The translations under genes were made by a program, and so were the position numbers. Below the pieces are notes generated by a model that was given only the letters and a program-made list of their open reading frames with translations, searched no databases and was not told where the DNA came from. 42,319 nucleotides of DNA. Origin: Bremia lactucae (lineage: Eukaryota; Oomycota; Peronosporomycetes; Peronosporales; Peronosporaceae). This document shows positions 1-9,649 of the stretch, in pieces; the first letter of the stretch is position 1; every line of letters starts with the position of its first letter. The DNA lies in the NCBI RefSeq assembly GCF_004359215.1, contig NC_090620.1, forward strand, positions 3,895,986-3,938,304, read 5' to 3'.

Positions 1-467
1 GTCTTCACTCCCCTGAGTGGTACCCACTGAAGCAGGGGTACCACAAGAACTTTTCTTACGATGGCTTACGCCATCGTCATCACCTTGCACAGAAACACGT
101 GCAGGCGACCGTATGGGAGATCGAACGGGCGATGAGAGATCATCTTCATCGTCGGATCCAAATAGACTAATTACTCGTTTATCAGAATGAGCCCTCTCAT
201 TCGAAGGCTCATAGTTAGCCGCCTGACGTCTATCAGGCGACTGTTGTATTCTCCCCGAATCGGCCATTTCATCCGACTCGCATTCGTAGTCGACCTCCAA
301 AGAGGGGTCGTATTCACGTGGCTAATCACCCGTGCAGTCGCAACATCTAGTGTTGTGCCAGTGTAAGACACTACGGCAGACGTTCCGTCTGCCGCAAGAG
401 ATAACAGTGCGTCACTTGCGGCTGCACGAACCGTAGCCGAAGGCGCAGCACTATCGACACCCCGCAT
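1..467 (-). pseudogene. Antisense ORF (aORF) of copy A0, partial
   Basis: This frame runs on the strand opposite to the element, from an ATG at 467 to beyond the window edge. The N-terminal part is Ala/Val/Thr-rich (MRGVDSAAPSATVRAAAS). A frameshift near 320-330 moves the reading to a second frame that stays open from 321 to base 1. That part is acidic and Ser/Pro-rich, with ECESDEMADSG, GSDDEDDLSSP, repeated SP dipeptides, and GDDDGVSHRK. The same protein features occur at the equivalent place in A1 (from 7570), so this is a conserved frame and not a random opening. I know no family for it. A role as a regulator or accessory protein is inference only. Confidence 0.5.
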
Positions 468-585
468 GAGTTGATTCTTAATGCGATGGAATTTAAAACG
501 ATGGATCTGACCAATCAACAACATTTTAAATATTAAGTGGTCACATAGTGACCACTCCATCCAATGACAGTCAGAGTGATTGTCG

Positions 586-601
586 TTTAAGGGAGGGGTG
601 A
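586..601 (+). promoter_or_regulatory. Polypurine tract of copy A0
   Basis: A purine run (AAGGGAGGGGTGA) lies directly before the 3' LTR. This is the expected primer site for plus-strand DNA synthesis. It fixes the orientation of A0 as plus. Confidence 0.7.
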
Positions 602-1044
602 CGTAACGGGGTGTATCGCTACATGAAATTAACACTTAAAGGTTGTTAATTAATATATTATCTAAAAGGTAGATAATATTTGGAGGATATTACTTTATCT
701 AGTACTGTTCAGAATTTCTTTCCATAAATAGGTATAGACCATTATATTCCGCAGACTAATCAGCTGCAGAAGTAATCAAAGAGAGTTACAGATATGATAA
801 GATAAGAATTCAATTGCATGTTTAGTATTTGATTATAATTAAGTAAGCATTTACAAGATAGATAGAGGAGATACTTAATTATATTAATAAAGTTTTCATT
901 TACCCTCTTTAAGCTAGTTACCTTAAAATGAAGTCTTCTCTGCACGTACTAGTGTACATAAAATAACGTAAGGCACCACTCGCAACAGAAGCAGTGCGAA
1001 GTGGACTTGTACTGAAGCAGTACATGTCGTAGTGCCCCGTTAAA
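602..1044 (+). repeat. 3' LTR of copy A0 (family A)
   Basis: About 443 bp. It starts with a mutated TG (CGTAACGGGGTGTATCG) and ends GCCCCGTTAAA, where other copies end GTTACA. The same landmarks occur in the LTRs at 7002, 14460 and 31944. The 3' half holds inverted repeats around a direct mirror of the TACTGAAGCAGTA motif. A different LTR fragment follows immediately. Confidence 0.8.
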
Positions 1045-1250
1045 GGGTTGATTAGGACTTAAGTCAAGCAATCAATAGAGCTATTGTCTTATTGCATCAA
1101 TATCATCCAATTTGGAAATGCTGGAACTATTTAAGTCAAAATTAACAAAGATGACAGTTGTACTAATTTGTTTATTCCCTTTTAGGAAAAGTGATATTTA
1201 TTGATCCTCTTATACGAAATAATACTTATGTAACGGGACACCCCGTTACA
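1045..1250 (-). repeat. LTR fragment, family B (related to A), minus orientation
   Basis: Reading on the minus strand, it begins TGTAACGGGG, and its first 22 bases (1229-1250) form a palindrome closing with CCCGTTACA, as in family A. The purine tract AAAGGAGGGGTGA (1251-1263 on the minus strand) adjoins it, so this is a 3' LTR of a minus-strand element. It is cut after about 206 bp by the A0 LTR. A similar fragment lies at 14898-15108 and stops at nearly the same internal point (GGTTGATT). Confidence 0.6.
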
Positions 1251-1341
1251 TCACCCCTCCTTTCAGTCACTATAGTGACTGATGGAGGGTGACATGATGC
1301 AGGGTGACAGGAAATACTATTAGGTCTTAATATATAATATT

Positions 1342-1671
1342 TTGACCAAAATCAAGATGGCGACTAACAAGGTTGTGCACGTGGGTGGTGAGGCCGCAAA
1401 GCTGGCAGCTGCAGGGATCAGTGTAGCTGTCTGTACGACAAATGTTTCAGTAGACGCTAATGCGTCTACTGCGGGGAATATGTCACCTCCTACTCCCATT
1501 ATAGGTGACTGGGGTATGTCATCTGTTGATGACATTGCAGATGACGAAGACAAGTCACCTTATACACCAATTATAGGTGATTGGACAAAGTCACCGGCAT
1601 CGCCCGACTCAGTGGCTACTGAAAACGCCGCCGGATCACCCGAAGCGAGTCAGTTAAGCCTTTGGGTTTAA
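1342..1671 (+). CDS. Antisense ORF (aORF) inside the family B 3' end
   Basis: A 109-codon open frame lies antisense to the family B element and starts about 90 bp inside its 3' LTR. A second Met at 1357 (MATNKVV) is an alternative start. The N-terminus is Ala/Val/Gly-rich. It is followed by an internal duplication containing TPIIGDW twice (SPPTPIIGDWG and SPYTPIIGDWT), separated by an acidic stretch, and then a Ser/Pro/Ala-rich end. No known domain is recognised. Position, orientation and composition match the antisense frames in families A and D. The remaining element body is lost, so the frame may itself be truncated. Confidence 0.45.
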   Translation: MTKIKMATNKVVHVGGEAAKLAAAGISVAVCTTNVSVDANASTAGNMSPPTPIIGDWGMSSVDDIADDEDKSPYTPIIGDWTKSPASPDSVATENAAGSPEASQLSLWV

Positions 1672-1737
1672 GCGTGACAACCATAGAGGTGATGACAAGG
1701 TTGTTCGACTCGCCGGACCTTTATGGTGGGGATACAT

Positions 1738-2285
1738 TGTAACGGGGCACTACTGACTTGTACTGCTTCAGTACAAGTCCACTTCGCACTGCCTCAGTGC
1801 GAGTGGTGCCGTAATAGATGAGGAAATCACGCGCAGTCAAGAAGAAATTAGTTGTGACAGTTAGGAAACTTAAAACTGAAATATTTCAGCACGCAGCCAA
1901 ACTAGTAATTGCCTGCTTCACTTTCTTGAAAGAGGTCATGATGGTAAAGTTAAATCTTGCCTTTGCTTTCTCAACAGATTTGTTACGCATCTGTAGAATG
2001 TTGCAGGGGCGTTACTTAGCCCCTGAGGCATCACTAGCCATTCCCAGAGCATCCCACTGGGAGTGCTCACTGCTGTGTACGGGATGTCCCGTTCACGCAT
2101 AAGGATTTGATAATTCCATCCATCAGATCCATAGACGAAAAGATTGTACTCTTAGACATACCATCTTCACGTCACTTCACGTACACTAGTACGTGCAGAG
2201 GAATATTCTCTTTAAAACACTTGCTTTAAAGAGAATTAATTGAAAACTGAATTAATATAATCAAATTCTTCAGTTCAGAGCGACT
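1738..2285 (-). repeat. Family A LTR split by a 355-bp insertion
   Basis: 1738-1810 matches the TGTAACGGGGCAC end of a family A LTR. The sequence that should follow (TCACTTCACGTACACTAGTACG onward) resumes only at 2166 and continues to about 2285. Between them, 1811-2165 is foreign to the LTR and includes an RT fragment. The LTR stops at about 2285, where family C gag sequence begins. Orientation is given by comparison with A1. Confidence 0.6.
1965..2165 (-). pseudogene. Reverse transcriptase fragment (family A type)
   Basis: Minus-strand reading in shifting frames gives pieces of the gypsy RT palm, including MDLMDG, the [12 protein letters not shown] segment and LWEWLV-like residues. The same DNA appears in A1 (about 11590-11770) and A2 (about 29100-29275). 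It covers only the part of RT before the YFDD catalytic motif. It lies inside a split LTR, with about 150 bp of unassigned sequence (1811-1964) on its left. Confidence 0.6.
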
Positions 2286-2289
2286 AGCA

Positions 2290-3420
2290 AGCCAGGCTGG
2301 TACTCTCGCCCCGTGCCATTAAGCACCGAGCTAATTGGGGCTAGGTTCTGTCTATTCTCACCTCCTAGAATCTTCCTCAGAAGGGTGCCCCGCACCTACT
2401 GGGTGTCGACGTTTTCCTGCACAAAACCAGACCTCTTGTGTAGGTCGGAGTTGGAGCTCTTTCGAGCGTTACGCGAATTTCGTAGGGGACAGGCCGGACG
2501 TAAATGTTTCGTGCTTCCGCACATATAACATCTACGGATGGTATTATGCTGTTTCACAGCTTTGAAGAGCCTCTTCTCCTTCCTCAACGAGGCTTAGATC
2601 CATGGATTCCGCTCTATTGACGGACCCATGTGCTCGAAGAGCTTGTTCGGTAAACAGGCGTGCTAACGCGAGCGACTTAAAGTCTAACTCAGCGCGTAGC
2701 GCTATGGCAACTGCCTCTTCGACAGAAGCAGCATGAGATGGAATAATTCCGTCCGGGCAACGCCCTCATTGAGACCCCCCCATAAAGATTGCTACGACAA
2801 TTGCTTCTTGCACCGGGTCTTGATGCTTAGATGCAATGAGAGTTCTCAACTCCTGGACAAAGCCCCCCTAGGGTTCGTTTACCCTGTCGAGTCGCTAGGA
2901 GCCGTCCTCGCTTGCGAAAGCCTGATCAGGCGGTGAAAACATGCTGGTCATTTGCTGTTTCAGCGAGGGAAAAGCGTCGTTTATGAATGTGCTGCACGAT
3001 AGTGCCCACTTCATGGATCTACCTCCAAGTTTGGAAAAGGCCATAGCCACCTTTTGTCGTTCTGCTAAGAACAAGGCGGAATCAATGCACATTCCCACCT
3101 GCTTAATCCAAAAAGGGAGTTTTCTCCCTCTTTTCCCTCAAATGTCTTCACATTTACAGCTAGAGGGCGAGCCCTCGGCTCTGAGTCAGGTACAGAGATG
3201 TACCGGGTTGGCATAGATGCCGTTAAGTGGTCCTGTACCTGACCGATCAGGGAGGGTTCGTATCGTATGAAGGCTTCAAGCCTTGCATGCAGGACCTCTG
3301 GTCCCAGGGAGATAATAAATCCCATGGGTTCAAACCCAAATAAAGTTTTGAGCTTGTCATAAGCGGCGCGTTGCGCTTTTGACAGTTCTGGAACCTTTTT
3401 TTATTTTCGTGAGGATTTAG
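2290..3420 (-). pseudogene. Gag of family C, copy C0 (decayed)
   Basis: Three minus-strand open segments (3065-3325, 2895-3098, 2396-2587) together match the gag of copy C1 at 20391-21411, for example [40 protein letters not shown] and SSNSDL. The zinc knuckle is intact as CYMCGSTKHLRPAC (CX2CX4HX4C). Several frameshifts and a missing central portion make it non-functional. Gag would form the virus-like particle and bind element RNA. The sequence ends abruptly at about 2286 against an LTR fragment, so protease and downstream pol are absent. Confidence 0.7.
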
Positions 3421-3452
3421 TCTTGTAAAGACTTAGGCGTAGATTGACTACT

Positions 3453-3464
3453 AGTGCTACCAGG
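3453..3464 (-). promoter_or_regulatory. Primer-binding site of copy C0
   Basis: On the minus strand, CCTGGTAGCACT follows the LTR end directly. The same sequence follows the 5' LTRs of C1, A1 and A2, so it is the presumed tRNA primer-binding site shared by both families. Confidence 0.65.
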
Positions 3465-3937
3465 TGTAGCGGAGCTACCTCGCACCTAAAGTCGGAGGAA
3501 GACTTTCAGACTCAGAGAGTCACTTAGTTCTATTGAACTAATGGGTTTAAGGGAGTCGTACAAGCTTTAAGCTTGAGGAATCCTAGTTCAAGGGATTGAG
3601 GGGTTCGTAGAACCAAGTGGCAACTAGTGTCCAAGAGGACATACCTTGGAAAGGCTTCTATCTCTTACAGATCAATGCGCAAGCCTTAGGAAGGCACTTT
3701 ACGCTTTAATATAAAAAGGGAATTACAATTTATTCAATTATTTAATCTAAAACCTTACCCTAGCTAATTTAAAATAGATTTCGGCCGCCAGATTTATATC
3801 TGACGGCGACCATATTTGTTACCCATAATAAATAAATTTAAATAATTAACTCTTTTAGAATAGGATAGACCGGAATTTTACCCATAAACTAAATGTAGCA
3901 CAACAACGATTCTCCAACCAACATATGCCCCATTACA
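3465..3937 (-). repeat. 5' LTR of family C, copy C0
   Basis: About 473 bp. On the minus strand it starts TGTAATGGGGCATATG and ends GGAGCTCCGCTACA-like with the same flanks as the LTR at 19846-20330. The two copies are alignable throughout, with scattered substitutions and small indels. It lies directly upstream of the C0 gag. Confidence 0.75.
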
Positions 3938-4619
3938 CTTCTCTAGCAGCAACCGTTGTGATTTTCTGTAACAATGCCTCTCGCGATGGAAATTAAGTGA
4001 AAATTGCAGAAACGAATTAATTGACTTTGTGAGTGTTTGCGTCCTTACTGGCACTCACCGTATTAAGGACATTAAACTTCATACTTGAAACCTGTCAAAT
4101 CGGGGAAAGGGACTGCATTTTGTGCAAAGCGTGAAGCAGAAGCGAGGCCAAAGAATTTAAGGGGGGTCTAATATTTGTTTTAATTGGTCAATATTTAATA
4201 TAAACTTACTTGTGGGTGCCGCTAACACTTTACTAATATTATTATTATTATAATTTTTGACTTGATATTTTTAATATTGTCAAATTTGGCAATATTGAGG
4301 CAACAAGACAATATTTTTGTTAAAAAATTGATTTAAATTAAAATCACCCCCGCCAATCCTTACAAGACACGATTAGGCGGAGGGAAGGACGCGCTATACA
4401 TAGCTAGTTATCAATATATTATTTTCAGCAAATAGAAGATCGTTACGCAGGAGCTCAATGTATTGATACAGATTTATAATAAAGCCTTAGTATCCACCTT
4501 TAGTAGCTAAGACTTCTTAGCTACTTGTAACCTGTGAAGTTATCGAGGCACCTCACCTACACTATTATCAGTGTAGATTGACTAGCGATATAGTCAGTAC
4601 TAGCGAAAAGTCCCCTGTT
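3938..4619. other. AT-rich stretch without a gene; right part may be a copia LTR
   Basis: No convincing coding frame is visible. 4190-4350 is very AT-rich, with ATTATTATT and AATATT repeats and the pair TTGTCAAATTTGGCAATATT. The part from about 4400 to 4615, ending CCCCTGTTACAGACCGGGCC, may be the end of the 5' LTR of the decayed copia element that follows. I cannot define its borders because no second copy is present. Confidence 0.35.
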
Positions 4620-4984
4620 ACAGACCGGGCCCGAGCTCCACCAATCTGCCATTGAATCGTCAACTACTTCCTTGTGCCCCTACCGACCGCCATCTTCGTT
4701 GATTTCGGCCTTGAAGAAGCCGCGACGTTAAAAGTATTTTGACAAGAAACAGGTATGGTTTGGTTTTTATTAGCGTGGCGCCTCAACTCGAAATGTAACT
4801 CCAGCTGCTGTGATGCATCGTGAGATCTAGTTGCCACTTAAACCAAGAACATTTGCAATACCTCTCATACAGCACAATTTTTGAGTAGCTTCTAGTGTTT
4901 ATATGTCGACTCATAGTCAAATGCTTCGACATAATTTCCCGCGCGTCACTTCTTAAATATATCGCTCTGAGGATGTCAAGATAG

Positions 4985-5490
4985 ACGGAATAGCTGGGTT
5001 ATACAACAGTCGCCAAAACGAAGAGTGGTTGCAGGAGCAGCCGACTTTGGGTACGCTGTGCAAGAACTGCTCCAGACCTTTTCAACGGAGATCTCCGGAA
5101 AGCATTAAAGTGTTGAATGCCGTCAAGAGCCCCAAGCGCAGCTGGACTGAACATTATTTGTATCTGGTCGCAGAAAGGCGTTCGATGGAACAGACAATTT
5201 AGCCTAAGGCAACATTGTACATTGTAAAGATCTATCGATGAGAGTGTCAATGTTGGCGCGTTTGAACCTGACTAGCGTCAAGCAGGAGACTTGACGCATT
5301 TCGCGTAGTCGACGGAGATCGAGCTGCGTGGATAGCAGATTAGTATAGACGTCGTGAATAATATCCGACATGTTCGGAAGAGGCGCGAAACGTGCTTAAG
5401 GATGTGCGAAAGTGTTACAGTTGCGGAAAGCCTGTGCACATCAAGTTTGGGTGTCCACGAGCCAAGGTCTCAAGCGGATCAAGCGATGAT
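4985..5490 (+). pseudogene. Ty1/copia gag (element F, decayed)
   Basis: Plus-strand reading with frameshifts gives a copia-type gag tail: the stretch SWTEHYLYLVA, then degraded residues, then a complete CCHC zinc knuckle CYSCGKPVHIKFGCP near 5413-5460. The spacing fits CX2CX4HX4C. Multiple stops occur between these landmarks. The upstream part of gag (4620-4985) is not recognisable. Confidence 0.55.
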
Positions 5491-5494
5491 GTGG

Positions 5495-5815
5495 ATTTTG
5501 TGCTCGCTGTGGATGACAAGAGCGCTGATCAAGGACATTGAATACTGGACAGCGGCTCTAGTCATTTAAACAATGACAAGCGGCTGCTAGAGGCCCCAGA
5601 AGATTTTTAAAGTGAGTACAATGCAGCTGACAATGGTTTCCTGCGCATCACGAAGTGATGATGTGTCACGATTACGACAAAGGTAAAAGGAATGGTAGCT
5701 AAGTGCGACTTATGGACGCTCAATTTTGCCGAGAACCATGACAAAACATTATTTCTTACGGCATCTTTGAGGCTATAGAGTTTTGAATAGCCTTCATAGG
5801 TTCTCACAAAGTGTC
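5495..5815 (+). pseudogene. Ty1/copia aspartic protease (element F, decayed)
   Basis: The active-site motif ILDSGSSHL follows a stop codon near 5535-5560, keeping the catalytic Asp of the copia DSGS box. Downstream residues such as RLLEAPEDF and NIISYGIFEAIEF fit the later part of the copia protease and the start of the region before integrase. Stops and frameshifts prevent function. Confidence 0.6.
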
Positions 5816-5867
5816 GCAAATATTGACAGTAGCATGGCTAAATTTAGCGTGAAAAGGATAATTAACG

Positions 5868-5943
5868 TGCTGATTGTACGGTCTCCAAGTTGCTGACGCG
5901 TCCGATGCTGATTGTACGGTCTCCAAGTTGCTGACGCGCCCGA
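5868..5943 (+). repeat. Tandem duplication, two 38-bp units
   Basis: Two adjacent 38-bp units (5868-5905 and 5906-5943) start TGCTGATTGTACGGTCTCC and differ at one base near the end (TCCGA versus CCCGA). It lies within decayed copia pol and probably arose after the element stopped being selected. Confidence 0.85.
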
Positions 5944-6029
5944 CGAACGAAGGATGTGCTAATGATAGTACTGGCACAGGTCGAATCGGAAGTGAATTGA
6001 GACGTGCAGGGGATCGCTCATGCATAATC

Positions 6030-6836
6030 ACAGACAGTTAGCACATCTTAATTACGATACGATTATACGAACGGCAAAAACGATGCGGCATGTGGCATTC
6101 GAAGAACTGATTTGTCGCGAGTGACCTATCTGGCTTGCGCTCAAGGCAAGCAATCAGTGGTGAAAAGTTTCTGACAAAAACTCATCGGCTGATGTAAATG
6201 GAAGTGTTATTCGCTCTGACCTTGAGGGCCTATGAGTCCTCGCGACAGACTCGGAAATCGCTTCCTGGTGATCTTTGTGGGCCATAGGACGAGTCATTGT
6301 CGGGTTTTCTTGGCGAAGCGCATGGGCGTGGCAGTTCTAAATTTTAAGCACGCCGGCATTTTGTGAAAAACAATGTAATCGTCGCACTCACGTGCTGTGA
6401 ACGGATGGCGGAGGGAATATCAGACGCTGAACCTTTCTTGCAAGGACACCAGAAATGCCAGGCAGATTAGCGAGCCAAGAAATCAAGCCAGTAATGGCAA
6501 GCTAACCGGATGCACCGCACTATTATAAATATGTTGCGGAGCATGATATTTGCAAGCGACTTGCCGCTGAATTTCTGGGGTAATGCGGCTAAATTTGTGG
6601 CCCATATACGTAAGCAAAGCCCAAGTGCATCAAATTCTGGACAACAACCACCTTTGCAGATCTTGACGAGCAAGGTACCAACCTAAAGCGACATTGTGAT
6701 TTTTCGGTCACCGTGCAGTGTGCACCAGATAGCTAAGAACAACTATACAAGGCAACAAGGCGTGCGCAGCAGCCCAGCGTCAGTGACTGAAAGTTGCCGA
6801 AGTGTGTCGCCCAACATCTGAAGGCGACAAATTCAC
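6030..6836 (+). pseudogene. Ty1/copia integrase (element F, decayed)
   Basis: The order of integrase landmarks is visible across frames: a zinc-binding segment with LAHLNYDTII and a later cysteine cluster, a core segment with IRSDLEGL, HVL-TDGGG-like residues, and a C-terminal part with LPLNFWGNAAKFVAHIRKQ and SDIVIFRSPCSVHQ. The cluster of stops shows a dead copy. Element F joins directly to RNase H at about 6840, so reverse transcriptase is missing. Confidence 0.65.
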
Positions 6837-6842
6837 GAAACG

Positions 6843-7001
6843 TTAGATGAGCATTGACAAAAATGATGATACAAAGCTTTCAAGCTGGAGTGATTCAGAC
6901 TTCGCGGCAAACAAGTCGGATCGAGAGTCGATTACTGGTGCCGTACGTACCATGAACGGAGTAACCGTGCAGTAGACCTGCAAAAAGCAAACTGGAGTAT
7001 C
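6843..7001 (+). pseudogene. Ty1/copia RNase H end (element F), truncated by A1
   Basis: One frame reads DKNDDTKLSSWSDSDFAANK, then SDRESITGAV, MNGVTVQ and a stop followed by CKKQTGVSV, which is the typical end of copia RNase H (GYSDADxA and CKKQ motifs). It is cut at 7001 by the LTR of A1. No continuation was found on the other side of A1, at 14898. Confidence 0.65.
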
Positions 7002-7439
7002 TGTAACGGGACACTCCCGATTTCAACTGCTTTAGTACAAGTCCACTTTGCACGGCTTCAGTGCAAGTGGTGCCACACTCACTTCTCGTACACTAGTACG
7101 TGCAGAGGAAGACTCTTTAAAACCCTTGCTTTAAAGAGGGTTAAAAGTAAATTGTATTTAATATAATTAAGTTCTTCTGTTTCTATCTATTTACTACTAG
7201 CTTAGTTATATACTAATACAAAACATGTAATAAAGTATTATCTGTCTCTCTCCTTGCGCGCGTCAGGTGCTGACTGGACCGCGGATCAAGTAAATATAAT
7301 AGCCTGTATCTACCACTGGATAAGCTTTTCGAATATTACTATGTTAGATAACACTCTCCAAATATTATCTACCTTTTCGATAATATATTTATTAACAAAC
7401 TTTAAGTGTAAAATTAATGTAACGATACACCCCGTTACA
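7002..7439 (-). repeat. 3' LTR of A1
   Basis: 438 bp, starting TGTAACGGGACAC on the plus strand and ending CACCCCGTTACA. It has the same length as its partner at 14460-14897, with many substitutions between them, so the insertion is old by LTR divergence. It lies inside the RNase H of copia element F. Confidence 0.85.
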
Positions 7440-7453
7440 GCATCCCCCTTAAA
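7440..7453 (-). promoter_or_regulatory. Polypurine tract of A1
   Basis: The minus-strand reading TTTAAGGGGGATGC directly precedes the 3' LTR. This is the expected plus-strand primer site and confirms the minus orientation of A1. Confidence 0.75.
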
Positions 7454-7569
7454 CGACAATCACTCTGACTGTCATTGATTAGAGTGCTCACTATAGGACC
7501 ACTTAAGTGAAAACGATGTTGTTTGGTCAGAACCATCATTTTCAATTTTATCGCATGGTTAACGGGTCC

Positions 7570-8466
7570 ATGCGGTATGCGAATAGTGCGGAACCTTCGG
7601 CTACGGTACGTGCAGCCGCGGGCAACACATAATTCTCTCTTGCAGCAGATAGGACGTCTGCCGTACTATCATCTTCTCCCGCAACACTATCTGTTGTGGA
7701 TGCACACGGTGAGACACCACGTGAATGCGACCCCTCTTTGGCGGTCGACAACGAATGCGAGTCGGACGAAATGGCCGACTCGGGGAGACAGAACAGTCGC
7801 CTGATCATCGTGAGGCAGCTGACTATGAGCTTTCAAATGAGGGGGCTCATTCGAGTAGCCGTGCTAGTAGCATTCGCTACAGCATGTTCAATTCCGACGA
7901 TGAAGATGATTGTCATCGCCAGCACCATCTCCCGTACTGTCACCCGAACACATTCGTGTGTGTGGTGATGACGATGGTGTAAGCCATCGTAAATAGAGTT
8001 CTTGTGGTACGCCCACTCAGGGGATCGTAGACATTACAATGTCTCGTCTTGCACCTGAGAAGAAGCCGTGGCTTTCGCCAGAACGGCTTATCTATAGCTT
8101 GTCTGGAGAAACTTCTCCTCACAATAAATATCCTTTACTTATTGCGACAAAGCTACATGGCCTTGACCCCAGCGCGAGAACTTTCGCGCTGAGGAAGATT
8201 TTTATCTCGATGCTTTTCTTAAGCATCGATGGTTTAGTGGCAACAATAAGCGAGAAAAAGTCCATCTTATGCAAGCCTGGATTGCGTTTATTTGCAATGT
8301 CAAAGACATTGGACGGGAAGTCTGGCTTCAAAACTTAACGCGATTCGCCTTAAGTTTAAAAAACGAACTCCAACCGGTACAAAGCGGTTGTCTCGTGAGG
8401 CAGAACTTCCATGACTCACATGGGGTGAACCCTGTCCGTGTTGTGTCGAGATCACGAAACGAGTAA
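7570..8466 (+). pseudogene. Antisense ORF (aORF) of A1, decayed
   Basis: This reading runs antisense to gag-pol, starting 130 bp inside the 3' LTR with MRYANSAEPSATVRAAAG. Its segments are: an Ala/Val-rich start with a TAA at 7630, ECESDEMADSG, SPDHREAADYELSNEGAHSS, NSDDEDD, an SP-rich run ending GDDDGVSHRK, SRLAPEKKPWLSPERLIY (8042 on), and finally EEDFYLDAFLKHRWFSGN through HLMQAWIAFICNV to NLTRFALSLKNEL, ending at a TAA at 8464. At least four frameshifts separate the segments, but each matches A0 or the patch at 21870. No family is recognised. The conserved charge and Ser/Pro pattern argues for a former protein. Confidence 0.5.
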
Positions 8467-8529
8467 AAGGGGATGTCTTTTTCTTTTTTTCGCCCTGGGA
8501 AGGGCTCGCATCTCTTTACAGATGCGCGA

Positions 8530-9541
8530 TGCGATTGACGTTTTCAATCAATTTACAGGCGCCAGGGGCGCGTGTTTTCCGATGGACTTCTGATTCATCG
8601 GATGAATCTCTTCATACTGACGGTCGAGGCCCTCAACGTCAACAACCAGTTAGTAACGAGGTTCCCAGCTGTCATGCGAAGGTGGATAACCGCGCCAGCA
8701 GAAAATAATTATTTCGCTGCCCCTTCACATAACGGTGCCTTACGATACGTTCCACAAGAAAACGTTGACCACCGTGGGAATCCACCAATAGTTGTGGTGG
8801 AGGAGAGAAAATTATATTCGACACATAGGTCGGATCTAAAGTCAAAGATCGACAAACTCGACCACTACCTCCATGTATTTGAGGAGGGTCTTGATCACGA
8901 GCGCAGTAAGCGTCACTTGTAACAGAAGGTGCATACTCACCGTATCGAACCCTTTGAAGACCATTCGAAAAGTGCGTACTCAACATTGGAGTACGAATGG
9001 AAGTATCAAGCTTTTCGTGACGAGCTGTCGTCAGCTCATCGCAATTTCGAAGAACTTCGGATTCGACATTAGAATCTCCATACTCAACATGAGAGTCTGG
9101 CTAGGGATCACAAGAATCTTTAAGGAAATCTTGAAAGGAGTGGTCAGATCTGCCCGAGGAAGAGACCGCGTACTGATGGGACGGGCGGAGCCGACCAACG
9201 CTAAACGTAGGACGCGTTCGCATCCTTCGTGGCAATTGTATTGTGTACACATTGCCTCTGCGATGCAGTACACGGAAAGGCCCAATGAACTTGGGTAGTA
9301 GTTTACTGCTACCCACATTAGTGACTAATCGCTTAGGTAAGTTTACCGTGGAGAGTAGCACTAGATCATTAATTTTAAATGAATGAACATTTGCTCTTCC
9401 ATGTTTGTCTGCATTCCACTTCTGCCGGTCCACTGCGTTAGCAATGGAATCCTGTATGAATCGGACTACTGATTCTCGAGCTAGCAGAAATTCTTCTGCT
9501 GACTCATTTGTTTTGTCTTTTTCAGTGCGGTTTGGGCGCAC
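8530..9541 (-). pseudogene. A1 pol: integrase C-terminal domain, linker and chromodomain
   Basis: The 9101-9541 frame holds the integrase C-terminal barrel with KLLPKFIGPFRVLHRRGN and RPTFSVGRLRP. After one stop the same frame continues (8672-8986) through a Ser/Pro-rich linker to GGQRFLVERIVRHRYVKGQR, the start of a chromodomain, and then shifts frame. Chromodomains of gypsy integrases guide insertion by binding chromatin marks. The closest relative here is A2 26480-27507. The linker DNA also carries an antisense frame on the plus strand. Confidence 0.75.
8572..9176 (+). pseudogene. Antisense coiled-coil ORF of A1, decayed copy
   Basis: In one plus frame the reading includes VVVEERKLYSTHRSDLKSK, KLDHYLHVFEEGLDHERSKR, FRDELSSAHRNFEELR and the basic PRKRPRTDG, with internal stops at about 8920, 9070, 9120 and 9170. 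No indel separates it from the A2 version, which has a single stop over the same span. It lies opposite the integrase-chromodomain linker of pol. Either it is a real antisense gene that died here, or it mirrors pol composition. Confidence 0.4.
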
Positions 9542-9649
9542 TGCCGTGGGATCGTTCTCTTCTTCAGTGAGGGATTCCTTGCTGATAATATTTTTTTTTG
9601 GGAAACAATAATGTCATCACTTTTGCTGAGTTTCGTCGACTGCTTCGAC

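Larger units (their letters stand above)
1..1044 (+). mobile_element. Ty3/gypsy family A, copy A0: 3' terminal part
   Basis: This is the right-hand end of a family A gypsy element in plus orientation, cut by the window edge. It holds about 600 bp of the region between pol and the 3' LTR, a polypurine tract and a complete 3' LTR. The assignment rests on reverse-complement similarity of the last internal 120 bp to the same part of copy A1 (around 7440-7560) and on the shared LTR start. No pol sequence remains in view. The internal part carries an antisense frame, described separately. Confidence 0.8.

Noticed and set aside
1818..2102. 94-residue plus-strand frame with a basic start
   Set aside because: Its second half is the opposite strand of the RT fragment; the rest shows no relatives in the window.
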